Positions 1-8,325 of a DNA stretch of 35,689 nucleotides are shown in pieces; the stretch's first letter is position 1; each line of letters opens with the position of its first letter. The notes under the pieces are model-generated. The model was not told the origin of the DNA, did not search any database, and saw only the letters and a program-made list of their open reading frames with translations. The position numbers were made by a program, and so were the translations under genes. The stretch is from Gammaproteobacteria bacterium. GTDB taxonomy: Bacteria > Pseudomonadota > Gammaproteobacteria > Eutrophobiales > Eutrophobiaceae. The DNA is taken from contig JAJDUB010000062.1 in assembly GCA_022826885.1 (NCBI GenBank), forward strand, positions 1-35,689. The letters are read 5' to 3'.

Positions 1-1802
1 GGCGCTGCGCCACTCGTATTTTCAGACGCACTGGTACTGATTGCACCACCTGTCTTATAGGCTGTTCGGGCGAGTTTCGCTATCCCCAGTCCGGGCTGGT
101 TTGAGTTACGCGCATGCGCTGCGCCTTCCTGCCAGTAGACGTCTTCAACATCGATATCCCATATAGCCGCGGCTCGTTTACATAATTCCTGCTTGACCTG
201 TTCTGCTGCCTGCACCACTACCTTGCCCGTTGCCAGGGTCACGCGACTGCCGCCGGTGACGTCAGAAAATCCGACGCTCTCGGTATCCGCTACCAGCGGC
301 GTTATCAATGATACCGGCACGTCCAGCGTTTCCGCTACCATCAAGGCCATAGAGGCGCGGGAACCGCCAATGTCCGGTGTGCCGACCAGCAGGTTGATAT
401 TTCCGCTTTCCGTCAAGTGGATTGTCGCACTGGAATGACAAGTGCCGCCGTGGTAAAACGCACAGGCGATCCCTCGGCCATGGCCGGGAGGGAGTTTCGC
501 CAGGTAGTGCGGGTGATTCCTGGCGCGCAACAGGGATTCTTCCAATCCAAGCGGCCCCAGTTTTAATCCGAACAGGTTCCTGTCACCCTCCCTGTTCACA
601 TTTGCCAATCGAAAATCGATGGGGTCCAGTCGCAGTCCGCGCGCCAGTTCATCAACCACACTTTCACAGGCCAATAATGCCTGCGGCAAACCGGGGGCGC
701 GATAAGGCGTCACATTGAGCTTGTTTACCAGCACGTCAATGCCTTCCACACGCATGGCAGGCGCGTTATAACAGGAAAAGATATTCATTTGCGCCTCGTA
801 CATGGAGCCCCCCCGGAACGCCCCGGCTTCGTATTCCAGGTAGGCATCCAGCGCTGTTATTTTCCCGGATTTAACAGCGCCCGCCTTTAACCTGATACGG
901 GTGGCGGGCGCATGACCGGTTGCCGTGAAGACCTCTTCTCTTGTCATGGTCATCTTGACCGGTCTGCCCGATTTGCGTGACAGAACCGCGGCAAGCGGTT
1001 CCAGGTAAGGCATCAGTTTCCCCCCAAAACCACCGCCGATTTCGCTGGATGTGACCTTGATGTCGGCGCTGTCCATCCCGAGAATACAAGCGGTATAGGC
1101 GCGCACGGCAAAACCTCCTTGTGTAGAGCACCATATATCAACCTTACCCTCTTCATTGACACTGACTACGCATGCATGAGGCTCTATATATCCCTGGTGT
1201 ACAGCCGGCGTCGTAAACGTTCTTTCAACGACCAGGTCAGCTTTTGCGAAACCGTCTTCAATATCACCACGCTCAAAAACGCTACGTGTGCCGAGGTTGG
1301 GCGGTTCGATCTGCTTCTCCGTTGAGTTTTCCTCGGCTAGTTGCTCATCAATAACCGGCGCATCAGCCGCCAATGCCGCATCGATCGTTAAAACATGGGG
1401 CAATACCTCGTAGTCGACATCGATCAGCTTCAATGCATGTTCAGCGATTTCAGCAGTGGTGGCGGCAACGGCTGCAACGGCGTGGCCGTGATAAAGCGCC
1501 TTGTCCCGTGCCACGACATTTTTCGACTGGGTAACGACATCTATCGGCAGAACAATGCCCTCAACCTTTATGTCGGTCAAGGTCGGGAAATCATCCCGGC
1601 AGGCAACGGCAAGTACACCATCGAGCGCCAAGGCCCTGCTCATGTCGATGGATTTAATGCTGGCATGGGCGTATGGGCTACGCAACACTTTGCCTTGGAT
1701 CATCCCCGGCGGAAATAGATCCGCGCCGTAATCCGCGCGTCCGGTTACTTTGTCGAGTCCGTCCGGGCGAACGGGACGTGTACCGATATATTTATACTTC
1801 AT
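1..1802 (-). CDS. Molybdopterin-binding (large) subunit of a xanthine dehydrogenase-family hydroxylase, partial
   Basis: An uninterrupted frame starts at an ATG (1800-1802) and leaves the window at base 1, so about 600 N-terminal residues are visible. These subunits carry the Mo-molybdopterin cofactor that hydroxylates aromatic heterocycles or aldehydes with water-derived oxygen. Visible family features are the N-terminal start with GRADYGADLFPPGM, the glycine-rich loop EIGGGFGGKLMPYLEP near the middle, and TPYRAPGLPQA, equivalent to the substrate-pocket loop of CoxL/XdhB/HcrA-type proteins. The catalytic C-terminal Glu (GVGE region) lies outside the window. It starts 17 bases after the [2Fe-2S] subunit stop, so the two are almost certainly one operon and one enzyme. 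The CoxL-specific AYRCSFR loop is absent, so this is not form I CO dehydrogenase. The substrate is unknown; the neighbours suggest a heterocycle. Confidence 0.9.
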   Translation of the reverse strand, partial: MKYKYIGTRPVRPDGLDKVTGRADYGADLFPPGMIQGKVLRSPYAHASIKSIDMSRALALDGVLAVACRDDFPTLTDIKVEGIVLPIDVVTQSKNVVARDKALYHGHAVAAVAATTAEIAEHALKLIDVDYEVLPHVLTIDAALAADAPVIDEQLAEENSTEKQIEPPNLGTRSVFERGDIEDGFAKADLVVERTFTTPAVHQGYIEPHACVVSVNEEGKVDIWCSTQGGFAVRAYTACILGMDSADIKVTSSEIGGGFGGKLMPYLEPLAAVLSRKSGRPVKMTMTREEVFTATGHAPATRIRLKAGAVKSGKITALDAYLEYEAGAFRGGSMYEAQMNIFSCYNAPAMRVEGIDVLVNKLNVTPYRAPGLPQALLACESVVDELARGLRLDPIDFRLANVNREGDRNLFGLKLGPLGLEESLLRARNHPHYLAKLPPGHGRGIACAFYHGGTCHSSATIHLTESGNINLLVGTPDIGGSRASMALMVAETLDVPVSLITPLVADTESVGFSDVTGGSRVTLATGKVVVQAAEQVKQELCKRAAAIWDIDVEDVYWQEGAAHARNSNQPGLGIAKLARTAYKTGGAISTSASENTSGAA

Positions 1803-1819
1803 AGTATGAGTGCGGAAGC

Positions 1820-2302
1820 TTAATTACTGTTTTCATTTCGTAATTCCCGGGCTGCGTCCAGCACTGCACGGACGATCTTGTCGTAGCCCGTACAACGGCA
1901 GAGGTTACCCGCCAGCCAGAACCTTACCTGCTCTTCATCAGGTTCCGGGTTGCGTTCGAGCAATGCTTTGGCGGCAACCACAATGCCGGGGGTGCAGATG
2001 CCGCATTGCAACGCCCCGTGCTCCAGTATTTTTTTTTGCACGGGATGCAGGCTGTTTCCCCGGGCAACACCCTCCACGGTATGCACGGATTGTCCGTCCA
2101 GTTCGGCCGCAAGCACCAGGCAGGCGCACACCAGTCGATCATTCAGGATGACGGAACACGAACCGCAATCTCCCGTATTACACCCTTCTTTTGTGCCGGT
2201 CAGATGCAACCGGTCGCGCAATGCCTGCAATGCAGTTTCGTACGGCTCACACAAAAACTGTGCAGCTTCATCATTAATGCGGGTCTTTACGTGCAGAAGC
2301 AT
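1820..2302 (-). CDS. [2Fe-2S] ferredoxin subunit of the molybdenum hydroxylase (CoxS/XdhC-type)
   Basis: A 160-residue protein of normal length for the small iron-sulfur subunit, which passes electrons from the Mo site onward. Both cluster motifs are intact. The plant-ferredoxin-type cluster has C41, C46, C49 and C61 (in GCNTGDCGSC and the following VCAC). The helical-domain cluster has C100, C103 (QCGICTPG) and C135, C137 (NLCRCTGY). The ATG has no obvious Shine-Dalgarno sequence. The gene sits 58 bases after the SnoaL-like gene and directly before the molybdopterin subunit. No FAD (CoxM-type) subunit lies next to it in the window; it may lie beyond the left edge or the enzyme may use another electron acceptor. 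Confidence 0.93.
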   Translation of the reverse strand: MLLHVKTRINDEAAQFLCEPYETALQALRDRLHLTGTKEGCNTGDCGSCSVILNDRLVCACLVLAAELDGQSVHTVEGVARGNSLHPVQKKILEHGALQCGICTPGIVVAAKALLERNPEPDEEQVRFWLAGNLCRCTGYDKIVRAVLDAARELRNENSN

Positions 2303-2360
2303 ATTTTATTACGCTGGATAATGCCGGTAGTATATTCAGTGTGACGTACGTAATTGAGGA

Positions 2361-2792
2361 TCACTTACAGTTTCGCAGTTCATCCGTCAGTACGCCCAAC
2401 TGCGCGAGTAAAGGAGTCAAGTCCCAATAATCGGTGTTTCGGCTGATTTTGCCGTTTTTAAATTCAAACAACGTCACGCCGCTGAAACTCACTTTTTTCC
2501 CGGTGCAATCTACTCCATGAAAACTACCGTTCCAGGTATTGCTGATCGTCCACAGGGCGGCGCCATGCGTATCCGTTGCAAAACAGTGTTGATACTCAAG
2601 ATGGAAATCAGGTTGCATTTCAAATATGTCAGTTATAAATTCCAGCAGCCCATCCTTGCCTTGTTTCTGCACGCCCAGCGTAGGATCTTCATAAATGCAA
2701 TCCTCGTTAAAAAATGATTTTATTTTTTCAATGTCATGCGCCGACCATGCCACCGGATATTCGGCCAGCAGTTTTTCGTTAACATTTACCAT
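2361..2792 (-). CDS. SnoaL-like / NTF2-fold protein (second copy of the operon)
   Basis: A 143-residue protein. I chose the ATG at 2790-2792 because a clear AGGAGG lies 6 bases upstream; the frame stays open further, but that would overlap the end of the oxidoreductase gene. It has the usual one-domain SnoaL/NTF2 layout: N-terminal helices, a conserved-looking turn ending in a DCIYEDP-type segment, and a C-terminal strand pair with GVTLFEFKNGKI followed by DYWD. The family includes polyketide cyclases, ketosteroid-isomerase-like enzymes and binding proteins without enzyme activity, so the function cannot be read from the fold. It lies 31 bases after the luciferase-like gene and before the Mo-hydroxylase genes, so it probably acts in the same pathway. 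It shares its fold with the first gene of the operon (7772-8164), but the sequences are clearly diverged. Confidence 0.8.
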   Translation of the reverse strand: MVNVNEKLLAEYPVAWSAHDIEKIKSFFNEDCIYEDPTLGVQKQGKDGLLEFITDIFEMQPDFHLEYQHCFATDTHGAALWTISNTWNGSFHGVDCTGKKVSFSGVTLFEFKNGKISRNTDYWDLTPLLAQLGVLTDELRNCK

Positions 2793-2823
2793 CAGTGTCC
2801 TCCTGTATTGTGCACAGTCACGG

Positions 2824-3825
2824 TCAGGAACGAAAACGGGGGAGCACTTTTTCGCCCAGCAAGCGGATGGATTCCTTGAAATCCGGCCCCAGTGGCGGTC
2901 CGAATGCGATATGTGTTGCACCCGCATCCACCAATGCCTCGATTTGCGGTATGACATCATCCGGTGTTCCCGTCAACGAAAATGCGCGTACGGCTTCATC
3001 CGGCACAAATGATTCCGCCTTTGAATGGTCCCCCTCAAGATAGGCGGCATTCGCCATCCTGATACAGTCATCATCTATACCGTGGGCTTCTTTCATGGGT
3101 GAAGTGAAAGGCAGAAAGATGGCAAGGAGTTGTTTCATCATACTGACGGCCGCAGTCCGGTCCATGGAAATGGAGCATAACGGGCCGATGATGATTTCGG
3201 ATTCGGAGGGGTCACGGCCGGCCCGCTCCGCCCCGATATGGACGTTATCACGCAGTATCTTCAAATATTCCGGATCCGCGACACAATCGGCCTTGATGCC
3301 GATGGCGATCTCACCGCCGAGTTGCGAAATTTTCGGCCCCCAGGTGCCTATGAACAGGGGTATTTCACTGCGCACAGGTTGTTGGTGCAATAGCAGTTCA
3401 CCGGTTGTCGAGAAAAACTCACCCGTGAAAGGCGTAGCGTCACGGGCAATTACCTTGCGCATTACCGTGACGGCTTCACGCAGCATTTGGCCGGTTTTAT
3501 ACGGTTTTTCAATGCCGATCAGCGTGTTCAAACCGCCGCGTCCTACGCCGCATACCGCGCGTCCCCCAGTAAGTTCATCCAGCGCGGCCAGGTTGGTTGC
3601 GTGGTAGACAGGATGGGCAATTTTCGGGGTTACGATGGCAGGTCCCAGTGTTATCCGCTCAGTATGATGTCCGATAAGTGTGAGAATGGGCCAGGCGGGG
3701 CGCATGATTAAATCATCAGCGATATGTAATTCATCAAAGCCATAGCCTTCAATCTGTCTCGCCATCCAGATATAGTCATGCATGGGAAAGGACCCGGTAA
3801 GCATGACACTGATTTTTAAGGCCAT
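2824..3825 (-). CDS. Luciferase-like (LLM class) flavin-dependent oxidoreductase, Mer-like
   Basis: A 333-residue TIM-barrel protein of the bacterial luciferase-like family, which uses reduced FMN or F420 for monooxygenation or hydride transfer. Recognisable parts are the N-terminal strand and the GYGFDELHIADD segment, TERITLGPAIVTP (third strand), LDELTGGRAVCGVGRGG (cofactor-binding turn) and a C-terminal FGPPLGPD. The last resembles methylene-tetrahydromethanopterin reductase (Mer) and related F420-dependent enzymes. Whether this organism makes F420 is not shown here, so FMN is equally possible. The gene lies 27 bases after the fused hydantoinase gene. The start ATG has only a weak ribosome-binding site, which fits translation within a polycistronic message. 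A catabolic monooxygenase role is inferred from context. Confidence 0.85.
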   Translation of the reverse strand: MALKISVMLTGSFPMHDYIWMARQIEGYGFDELHIADDLIMRPAWPILTLIGHHTERITLGPAIVTPKIAHPVYHATNLAALDELTGGRAVCGVGRGGLNTLIGIEKPYKTGQMLREAVTVMRKVIARDATPFTGEFFSTTGELLLHQQPVRSEIPLFIGTWGPKISQLGGEIAIGIKADCVADPEYLKILRDNVHIGAERAGRDPSESEIIIGPLCSISMDRTAAVSMMKQLLAIFLPFTSPMKEAHGIDDDCIRMANAAYLEGDHSKAESFVPDEAVRAFSLTGTPDDVIPQIEALVDAGATHIAFGPPLGPDFKESIRLLGEKVLPRFRS

Positions 3826-3852
3826 CGGTATTATTCTTAAATTCGCGTTTGG

Positions 3853-6800
3853 TTACGCCATTTCCAACTCATTTGTCTGGTGTCCGACACTCAGTGTATT
3901 TCTGAGTTCTTTTGTTTTTCCGAAGTTGATTTTGCCGCTCGAATCAACATCCACACCGTACACGGCGCGCGCCCGGTCTATACTGACAAATCCTTCCCTG
4001 ACATCCCTGGCAACACGTTCAGGGTCTCTTTCCACCGGTCTGCCGTAGCCGCCCGCACCGGTGCAAATGGATATGATCGACTCTCCGGGTTCCAACAGGA
4101 CGCGGGCGCACAAGTCCAGTTCTTCAAGCCGGCCATCCCGCCTGCGTATGAACTGCTGTGATTTTGCGCCGGCATGGCCGCCCCGGACACCGAGCGGGGC
4201 ATTGATTGTACCATCACTGGTAAACAGCGCCTCAATGGTGGTATCTACAGGTTCATACTCCACGTAAGCGCTCGGCGAACCCGTGTGTCGTCCGGCGCCT
4301 TCGGTATCTTGGAGCAAGTACTGCGAGCGTACCAGGATCGGGTATTTCATCTCGTCTACCTCTATGGAATCGTGGTGTTGCAGTCCGGCAACGCCAATAC
4401 CTATTATGGTCAGCCAGCCGTCGGCTTTGGGCGCGCCCGGGCCGTTACATACCAGCAGGCACAGGAAGTTCTGGAAGTGGCCCCTGCCTTCCCTGGGGTC
4501 GATACCGGAGATCACAGCCATTGCCGGCGGCATATGCCGGCCTATCTCGGCCAGACCAAAACCCTCGCCAAGCCGGGCAAAACCCACTGCGACGGCTTTC
4601 CCCGCCAGTTCCGACAGGTTGGTTGTCGCAACGGAACAACTGTAAGGGTGGCGGGGAATACCGATTGCGCAATTTTCACGCAATCGCACGTCGATGCAGC
4701 GGAAGCTTCCGGAGTTCAAAGGCACCTGCCGGCGCATGCTGGAAAATACCCCGGCCATTGCTGCTGAAGATATTGTCGATTCGGACAAGTTCATGCCGAA
4801 TGGCTGGCAGTCAATATTGTCCCTCAGGTCAACTTCCACCCTGGCTTCAGACGGATGCACGGTCAGATCGACATTGATGGGTACGCCGTCCTCTGCGCCG
4901 GGCACCGGATCATGGTGAATGGTCACCCGGGTTTTACCCTCCGGCAGTTCGCTTAATGCCAGGGCCATGCACCGCTCCGAGTAGTTCATCCAGTCTTTGG
5001 CAAAGGCCTCGAATGTGCCTTCCGCCACGCTGTCCAGGAACTCCAGCAGGCGCTTCTCACCGATGCGGCAAGCGCCCAGCATGGCAAGAAAGTCACCGTA
5101 CCACATATCCGGTACCCTGATGCGCAGACGGCACAGGCGGACAAAATCGTCATCCAGTTGATAATCACGCTGGATTTTTACACAGGGAAATATCAGTGCG
5201 CCTTCTTCAAACACGTCTTTGGCGGCAGCAAAGAATGTCGTGGGTATGGAGTTGCCGCAATCCGCCATATGCGCCTTGGCATATACCGTCGCGCGATGCC
5301 TGCCCTGTTTATCGACTACCGGCATAAGGATTGTCCAGTCGGCAGGGTGGGTATTACCGTGGTAGGGTGAGTTATGCACAAAGGCATCGCCCCGGTAGAG
5401 CACCGGATGGCACTCTTTCATGTAGCGGGACTGCAGGTCCGGTCCGCACAATGTCATGCACGGCAGGCCTTCACACACGGTCAGGATATCGTCATCTGCA
5501 GTGATTATCCCGCAGGCGAAGTCACGGGCCATATTCATGATCGCCGAACGGGATGTACGGAGCAACGTATTCCGCATTGCCAGGACAACGGATTCCAGGC
5601 GGCTGTTCAGCAGGGCCAGTTCATGGCCACTCATTTTTGAGCCGGTCCTGACGGTTTCCTCGATAATGTTCCTCAACAGTGATTGTCCCGGTTCCACCAT
5701 AAATGAAGCCTCGGTCGTTTTTACTGCGTTGCCGCCCGGCGGAACAATAATGGTTGTTACGGGCGATTCAATAAATGCAGGACCATGGAGTTTTTTTCCC
5801 GGCGCTAATGTTTCCGCGCGGTGCACTTCCGCGGTAGTCCAGCCTGTACTCTGGAAATAAGCCCGTCGTTCTGTTCCGGCATCCCGGACGACCGTGCTGT
5901 ATTCTGCGCCGGTAGCCACATCCTTGTGCAACTTGCAGGACACCTCTGCGCGCCAGGCAATCACTTCAATCGGCGAAGCAGTATCCTCGATCGCGAACAG
6001 GTCGAGGTGTACTTTGTGAAAATCGTCAACCAAATTCAGGATGTCTGCTTCATTGTCAAACCTGTCACGGCGCAGGGGAACTTCAATCTCCCAGACCTGG
6101 TCGGGGTAACGCGCCTCAACGCTGAAGTTGATGGTGACGTCATCCGTGCCGGAATTCGCGGCAAATGCCTCACAACGCCGGCGCAGGTCCTGCAGTATCC
6201 GGTTTGCCGCAGCGCGGTCGAAGACCGTGCTGAGCATGAAGTGTGTCGTGGAGAAATCGCGTTTGAGTTCGGAGAGAAGCGCGCCGGCAGCGCTTAAAGC
6301 CGCTGATACAGAGGGGATTAATATCTGCTTGACGCCCAGTTGAGCGGCAATGCTTGTCGAATACAGACCGCCGCCGCCACCGCCGCCGACCAGCAGTGCA
6401 TCGACCGGATCAATCCCCCGTTCCAGGGTAATCTCTTCGATGGCTACCACCATGTTCTGGCAGGCCAGTTCGAAGATTGCCGCTGCCGCATCCTCAAGTT
6501 CCAGGCCCAGGCGCTTGCCCACCCTGGACATTATCGCCTGTTCCGCGAGAGAGACATCTATCTGTATATTTCCGCCAAGATAAAACTCCGGATCCAGATA
6601 GCCAAGTACGATACATGCATCAGTAAGAGTGGGTTGCTTTCCCCCCTTGTTCCAGCACGCCGGCCCAGGGTCGGCCCCGGCGCTTTGCGGACCTACATGC
6701 AACAGGCCTCCATCATCGACCCAGGCAATAGAGCCCCCGCCAGCGCCGATGCTGCGCACGTCGACCGAGGCAAAACCGGTCATGAACCCCTGCTTCTGAT

Positions 6801-7770
6801 CACCTACCATGGCTTCACGGGTCCAGGGTATCTGGCCGTTTTGCACCAGCCCGACATCGTAAGTGGTGCCGCCGGCATCTGTTACTATCGCAAGTCCGGA
6901 GTTGCAGTCATGCCTGGCGTAATGGCGTCCGGCCACCGGGGCTGCCGCCGGACCGCTGCCTATGGTATGGATGGGCCTGTTCCATACATCATCTGCATCA
7001 AGCATCCCCCCAGACGCCGTCAATATCAGCAGGCGACCGGAGAATCCCTCTGCGCGCAACGAAGTTTCGAGATGGCGCAGATAGTGCCCCATTAACGGTT
7101 TCAGCGACGCATCAATAGCCGCTGATGAGGCGCGCCGATATTCGCGGATTGTCGGGTTCAGTTGGTGGGAAAGCGTGTAAGGAACACCGGGCAGGTATTC
7201 GTCAAGCAATTTACCCAGTTCCAGTTCATGGGCCGGATTCACCACAGACCAGAGCAGGCAGACGGCAACCGCTTCAACGTCGTCCTGCTTGATTTTCCTT
7301 ATTGTCTCAATCGCTGCCGTACGGTCGATATCTTTCACAACACGGCCGTCGGCGTAGATACGTTCCGCTATTTCATAGGACAGGGAGCGGGGAATGTACG
7401 GGTCGGGATATTCCTGGGAGTAATCCATGGGTTCATGCCTGCCGCCACCTTCCCTGACCAGCAGCATATCCTTATGGCCTTGCGTCGTAATAAAAGCTGT
7501 ACGCGCAGTCTTGTGTTCAACAATGGCATTGGTAGCCCTGGTCGTGCCGTATACCAGGACATCTCCCAGTTCCAGGAGACGCTGTGTGCTTACTTCAAGT
7601 TCCCGCGCGGCAAAACCGATTACGTCAAGCAGTCCCCTGGTCGGATCATCCGGGGTTGTAGGGCTTTTGAACAAACGCAGCTTATCGTCCAGTCCCTCAA
7701 TAATGAGGTCAGTGAACGTTCCGCCGGTATCAACACCGAAGCGCAGCCTGCTACTGTCTTCAAGTCCCAT
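3853..7770 (-). CDS. Fused HyuA-HyuB ATP-dependent hydantoinase / 5-oxoprolinase family protein
   Basis: A 1305-residue single chain. This family opens cyclic amides (hydantoins, 5-oxoproline, other lactams) or carboxylates ketones at the cost of ATP. Residues about 9-690 are the HyuA half: the phosphate-binding DTGGTFTD at 14-21, a second actin-fold phosphate motif DAGGTTYDVGL at about 298-308, SIGAGGGSIAW at about 340 and a glycine run GGGGGGGLY at about 462-470. Residues from about 714 to the end are the HyuB half (SGHELALLNSRLE, then SPYHGNTHPADW). Many bacteria encode the halves separately; the fused form matches the size of eukaryotic-type 5-oxoprolinase (about 1290 residues). I chose the ATG at 7768-7770, one base after the upstream stop; an ATG 22 codons earlier would overlap that gene. 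True 5-oxoprolinase, N-methylhydantoinase or a new lactamase are all possible. Confidence 0.92.
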   Translation of the reverse strand: MGLEDSSRLRFGVDTGGTFTDLIIEGLDDKLRLFKSPTTPDDPTRGLLDVIGFAARELEVSTQRLLELGDVLVYGTTRATNAIVEHKTARTAFITTQGHKDMLLVREGGGRHEPMDYSQEYPDPYIPRSLSYEIAERIYADGRVVKDIDRTAAIETIRKIKQDDVEAVAVCLLWSVVNPAHELELGKLLDEYLPGVPYTLSHQLNPTIREYRRASSAAIDASLKPLMGHYLRHLETSLRAEGFSGRLLILTASGGMLDADDVWNRPIHTIGSGPAAAPVAGRHYARHDCNSGLAIVTDAGGTTYDVGLVQNGQIPWTREAMVGDQKQGFMTGFASVDVRSIGAGGGSIAWVDDGGLLHVGPQSAGADPGPACWNKGGKQPTLTDACIVLGYLDPEFYLGGNIQIDVSLAEQAIMSRVGKRLGLELEDAAAAIFELACQNMVVAIEEITLERGIDPVDALLVGGGGGGGLYSTSIAAQLGVKQILIPSVSAALSAAGALLSELKRDFSTTHFMLSTVFDRAAANRILQDLRRRCEAFAANSGTDDVTINFSVEARYPDQVWEIEVPLRRDRFDNEADILNLVDDFHKVHLDLFAIEDTASPIEVIAWRAEVSCKLHKDVATGAEYSTVVRDAGTERRAYFQSTGWTTAEVHRAETLAPGKKLHGPAFIESPVTTIIVPPGGNAVKTTEASFMVEPGQSLLRNIIEETVRTGSKMSGHELALLNSRLESVVLAMRNTLLRTSRSAIMNMARDFACGIITADDDILTVCEGLPCMTLCGPDLQSRYMKECHPVLYRGDAFVHNSPYHGNTHPADWTILMPVVDKQGRHRATVYAKAHMADCGNSIPTTFFAAAKDVFEEGALIFPCVKIQRDYQLDDDFVRLCRLRIRVPDMWYGDFLAMLGACRIGEKRLLEFLDSVAEGTFEAFAKDWMNYSERCMALALSELPEGKTRVTIHHDPVPGAEDGVPINVDLTVHPSEARVEVDLRDNIDCQPFGMNLSESTISSAAMAGVFSSMRRQVPLNSGSFRCIDVRLRENCAIGIPRHPYSCSVATTNLSELAGKAVAVGFARLGEGFGLAEIGRHMPPAMAVISGIDPREGRGHFQNFLCLLVCNGPGAPKADGWLTIIGIGVAGLQHHDSIEVDEMKYPILVRSQYLLQDTEGAGRHTGSPSAYVEYEPVDTTIEALFTSDGTINAPLGVRGGHAGAKSQQFIRRRDGRLEELDLCARVLLEPGESIISICTGAGGYGRPVERDPERVARDVREGFVSIDRARAVYGVDVDSSGKINFGKTKELRNTLSVGHQTNELEMA

Positions 7771-7771
7771 A

Positions 7772-8164
7772 TCAACTGGTTGCCTGTTTGGTTTTTTCGG
7801 TGTCGAAGTAATCCCTAACCCAGTCAATTTTCCCATCCTTGATGTCGGTGATAAATACCCCTTTGCTGGAAAAAGATCTGCCGTTCTTCAATTTGAATTC
7901 GCCTCGCCATTCGGCAATGACGGCATTCCTCTCCTTGTCCTCAAAAACATTGTACGTGTCGAAATGAACACTGGTAAATTTTGCAAGCACGCGATCCCGC
8001 ATGTATTTCAAGAAATCATCCCGCCCTTCGATGTCGGCGCCGAATGCGCTCCCACCGGCCGTATGTTTTACCTCATCCGTAATGATAGGGGAAAGTCCAT
8101 CAGCATCAAGACTATTGAAGCAATGCACCATCCTCTGCACCAATTCTTTATTTTCACCCATCAT
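7772..8164 (-). CDS. SnoaL-like / NTF2-fold protein (first gene of the catabolic operon)
   Basis: About 130 residues (start at the ATG at 8162-8164, or the adjacent ATG three bases later, behind a GGGGT stretch). An in-frame ATG at 8209 would add 15 residues with no family resemblance. The pattern is SnoaL/NTF2-like: an N-terminal helix (ENKELVQRMVHCFNS), then LSPIITDEVKHTAGG, then strands ending with GVFITDIKDGKIDWVRDYFD. This DGKI-x-x-x-x-DY ending is typical of the fold. The stop is one base from the start of the HyuAB fusion, implying translational coupling. It is first in the operon, divergent from the AraC-family gene. The function may be an isomerase, a dehydratase or binding only; the sequence does not decide. 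Confidence 0.8.
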   Translation of the reverse strand: MMGENKELVQRMVHCFNSLDADGLSPIITDEVKHTAGGSAFGADIEGRDDFLKYMRDRVLAKFTSVHFDTYNVFEDKERNAVIAEWRGEFKLKNGRSFSSKGVFITDIKDGKIDWVRDYFDTEKTKQATS

Positions 8165-8277
8165 TCTACCCCAGTGAATTGAGTCTGAATGGAAATTATG
8201 TTTCCTCACGTCAGGTAATTGCTAGCCCATTGCTGCAAGGCTTATCCTCTGAGCGTATCGGTGTGTCTCCGAATTCC

Positions 8278-8306
8278 TTAGAGTTGATATCATTATGGTT
8301 TATAAT
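8278..8306 (+). promoter_or_regulatory. Candidate sigma70 promoter of the AraC-family gene
   Basis: A perfect TATAAT at 8301-8306 follows TTAGAG at 8278-8283 with a 17-base spacer. Transcription would start near 8313, a short leader before the ATG at 8326. The -35 box is weak, which fits an activator-dependent or self-regulated promoter. The minus-strand operon must also start in this 161-base divergent region (8165-8325), but I could not place its boxes with confidence. Confidence 0.45.
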
Positions 8307-8325
8307 TACGGACTGTTGACGGCAG

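Noticed and set aside
422-1718. Several short plus-strand ORFs in the first 1.8 kb
   Set aside because: The minus strand has one uninterrupted molybdopterin-subunit frame over this region, confirmed by family motifs.
2793-2960. Longer N-terminus for the second SnoaL-like protein
   Set aside because: It would overlap the end of the luciferase-like gene, and a perfect AGGAGG supports the internal ATG at 2792.
7771-7836. 22 extra N-terminal residues for the HyuAB fusion
   Set aside because: They overlap the SnoaL-like gene and read GKLTGLGITSTPKKPN, unlike the family. The DTGGTFTD motif is normally close to the N-terminus.
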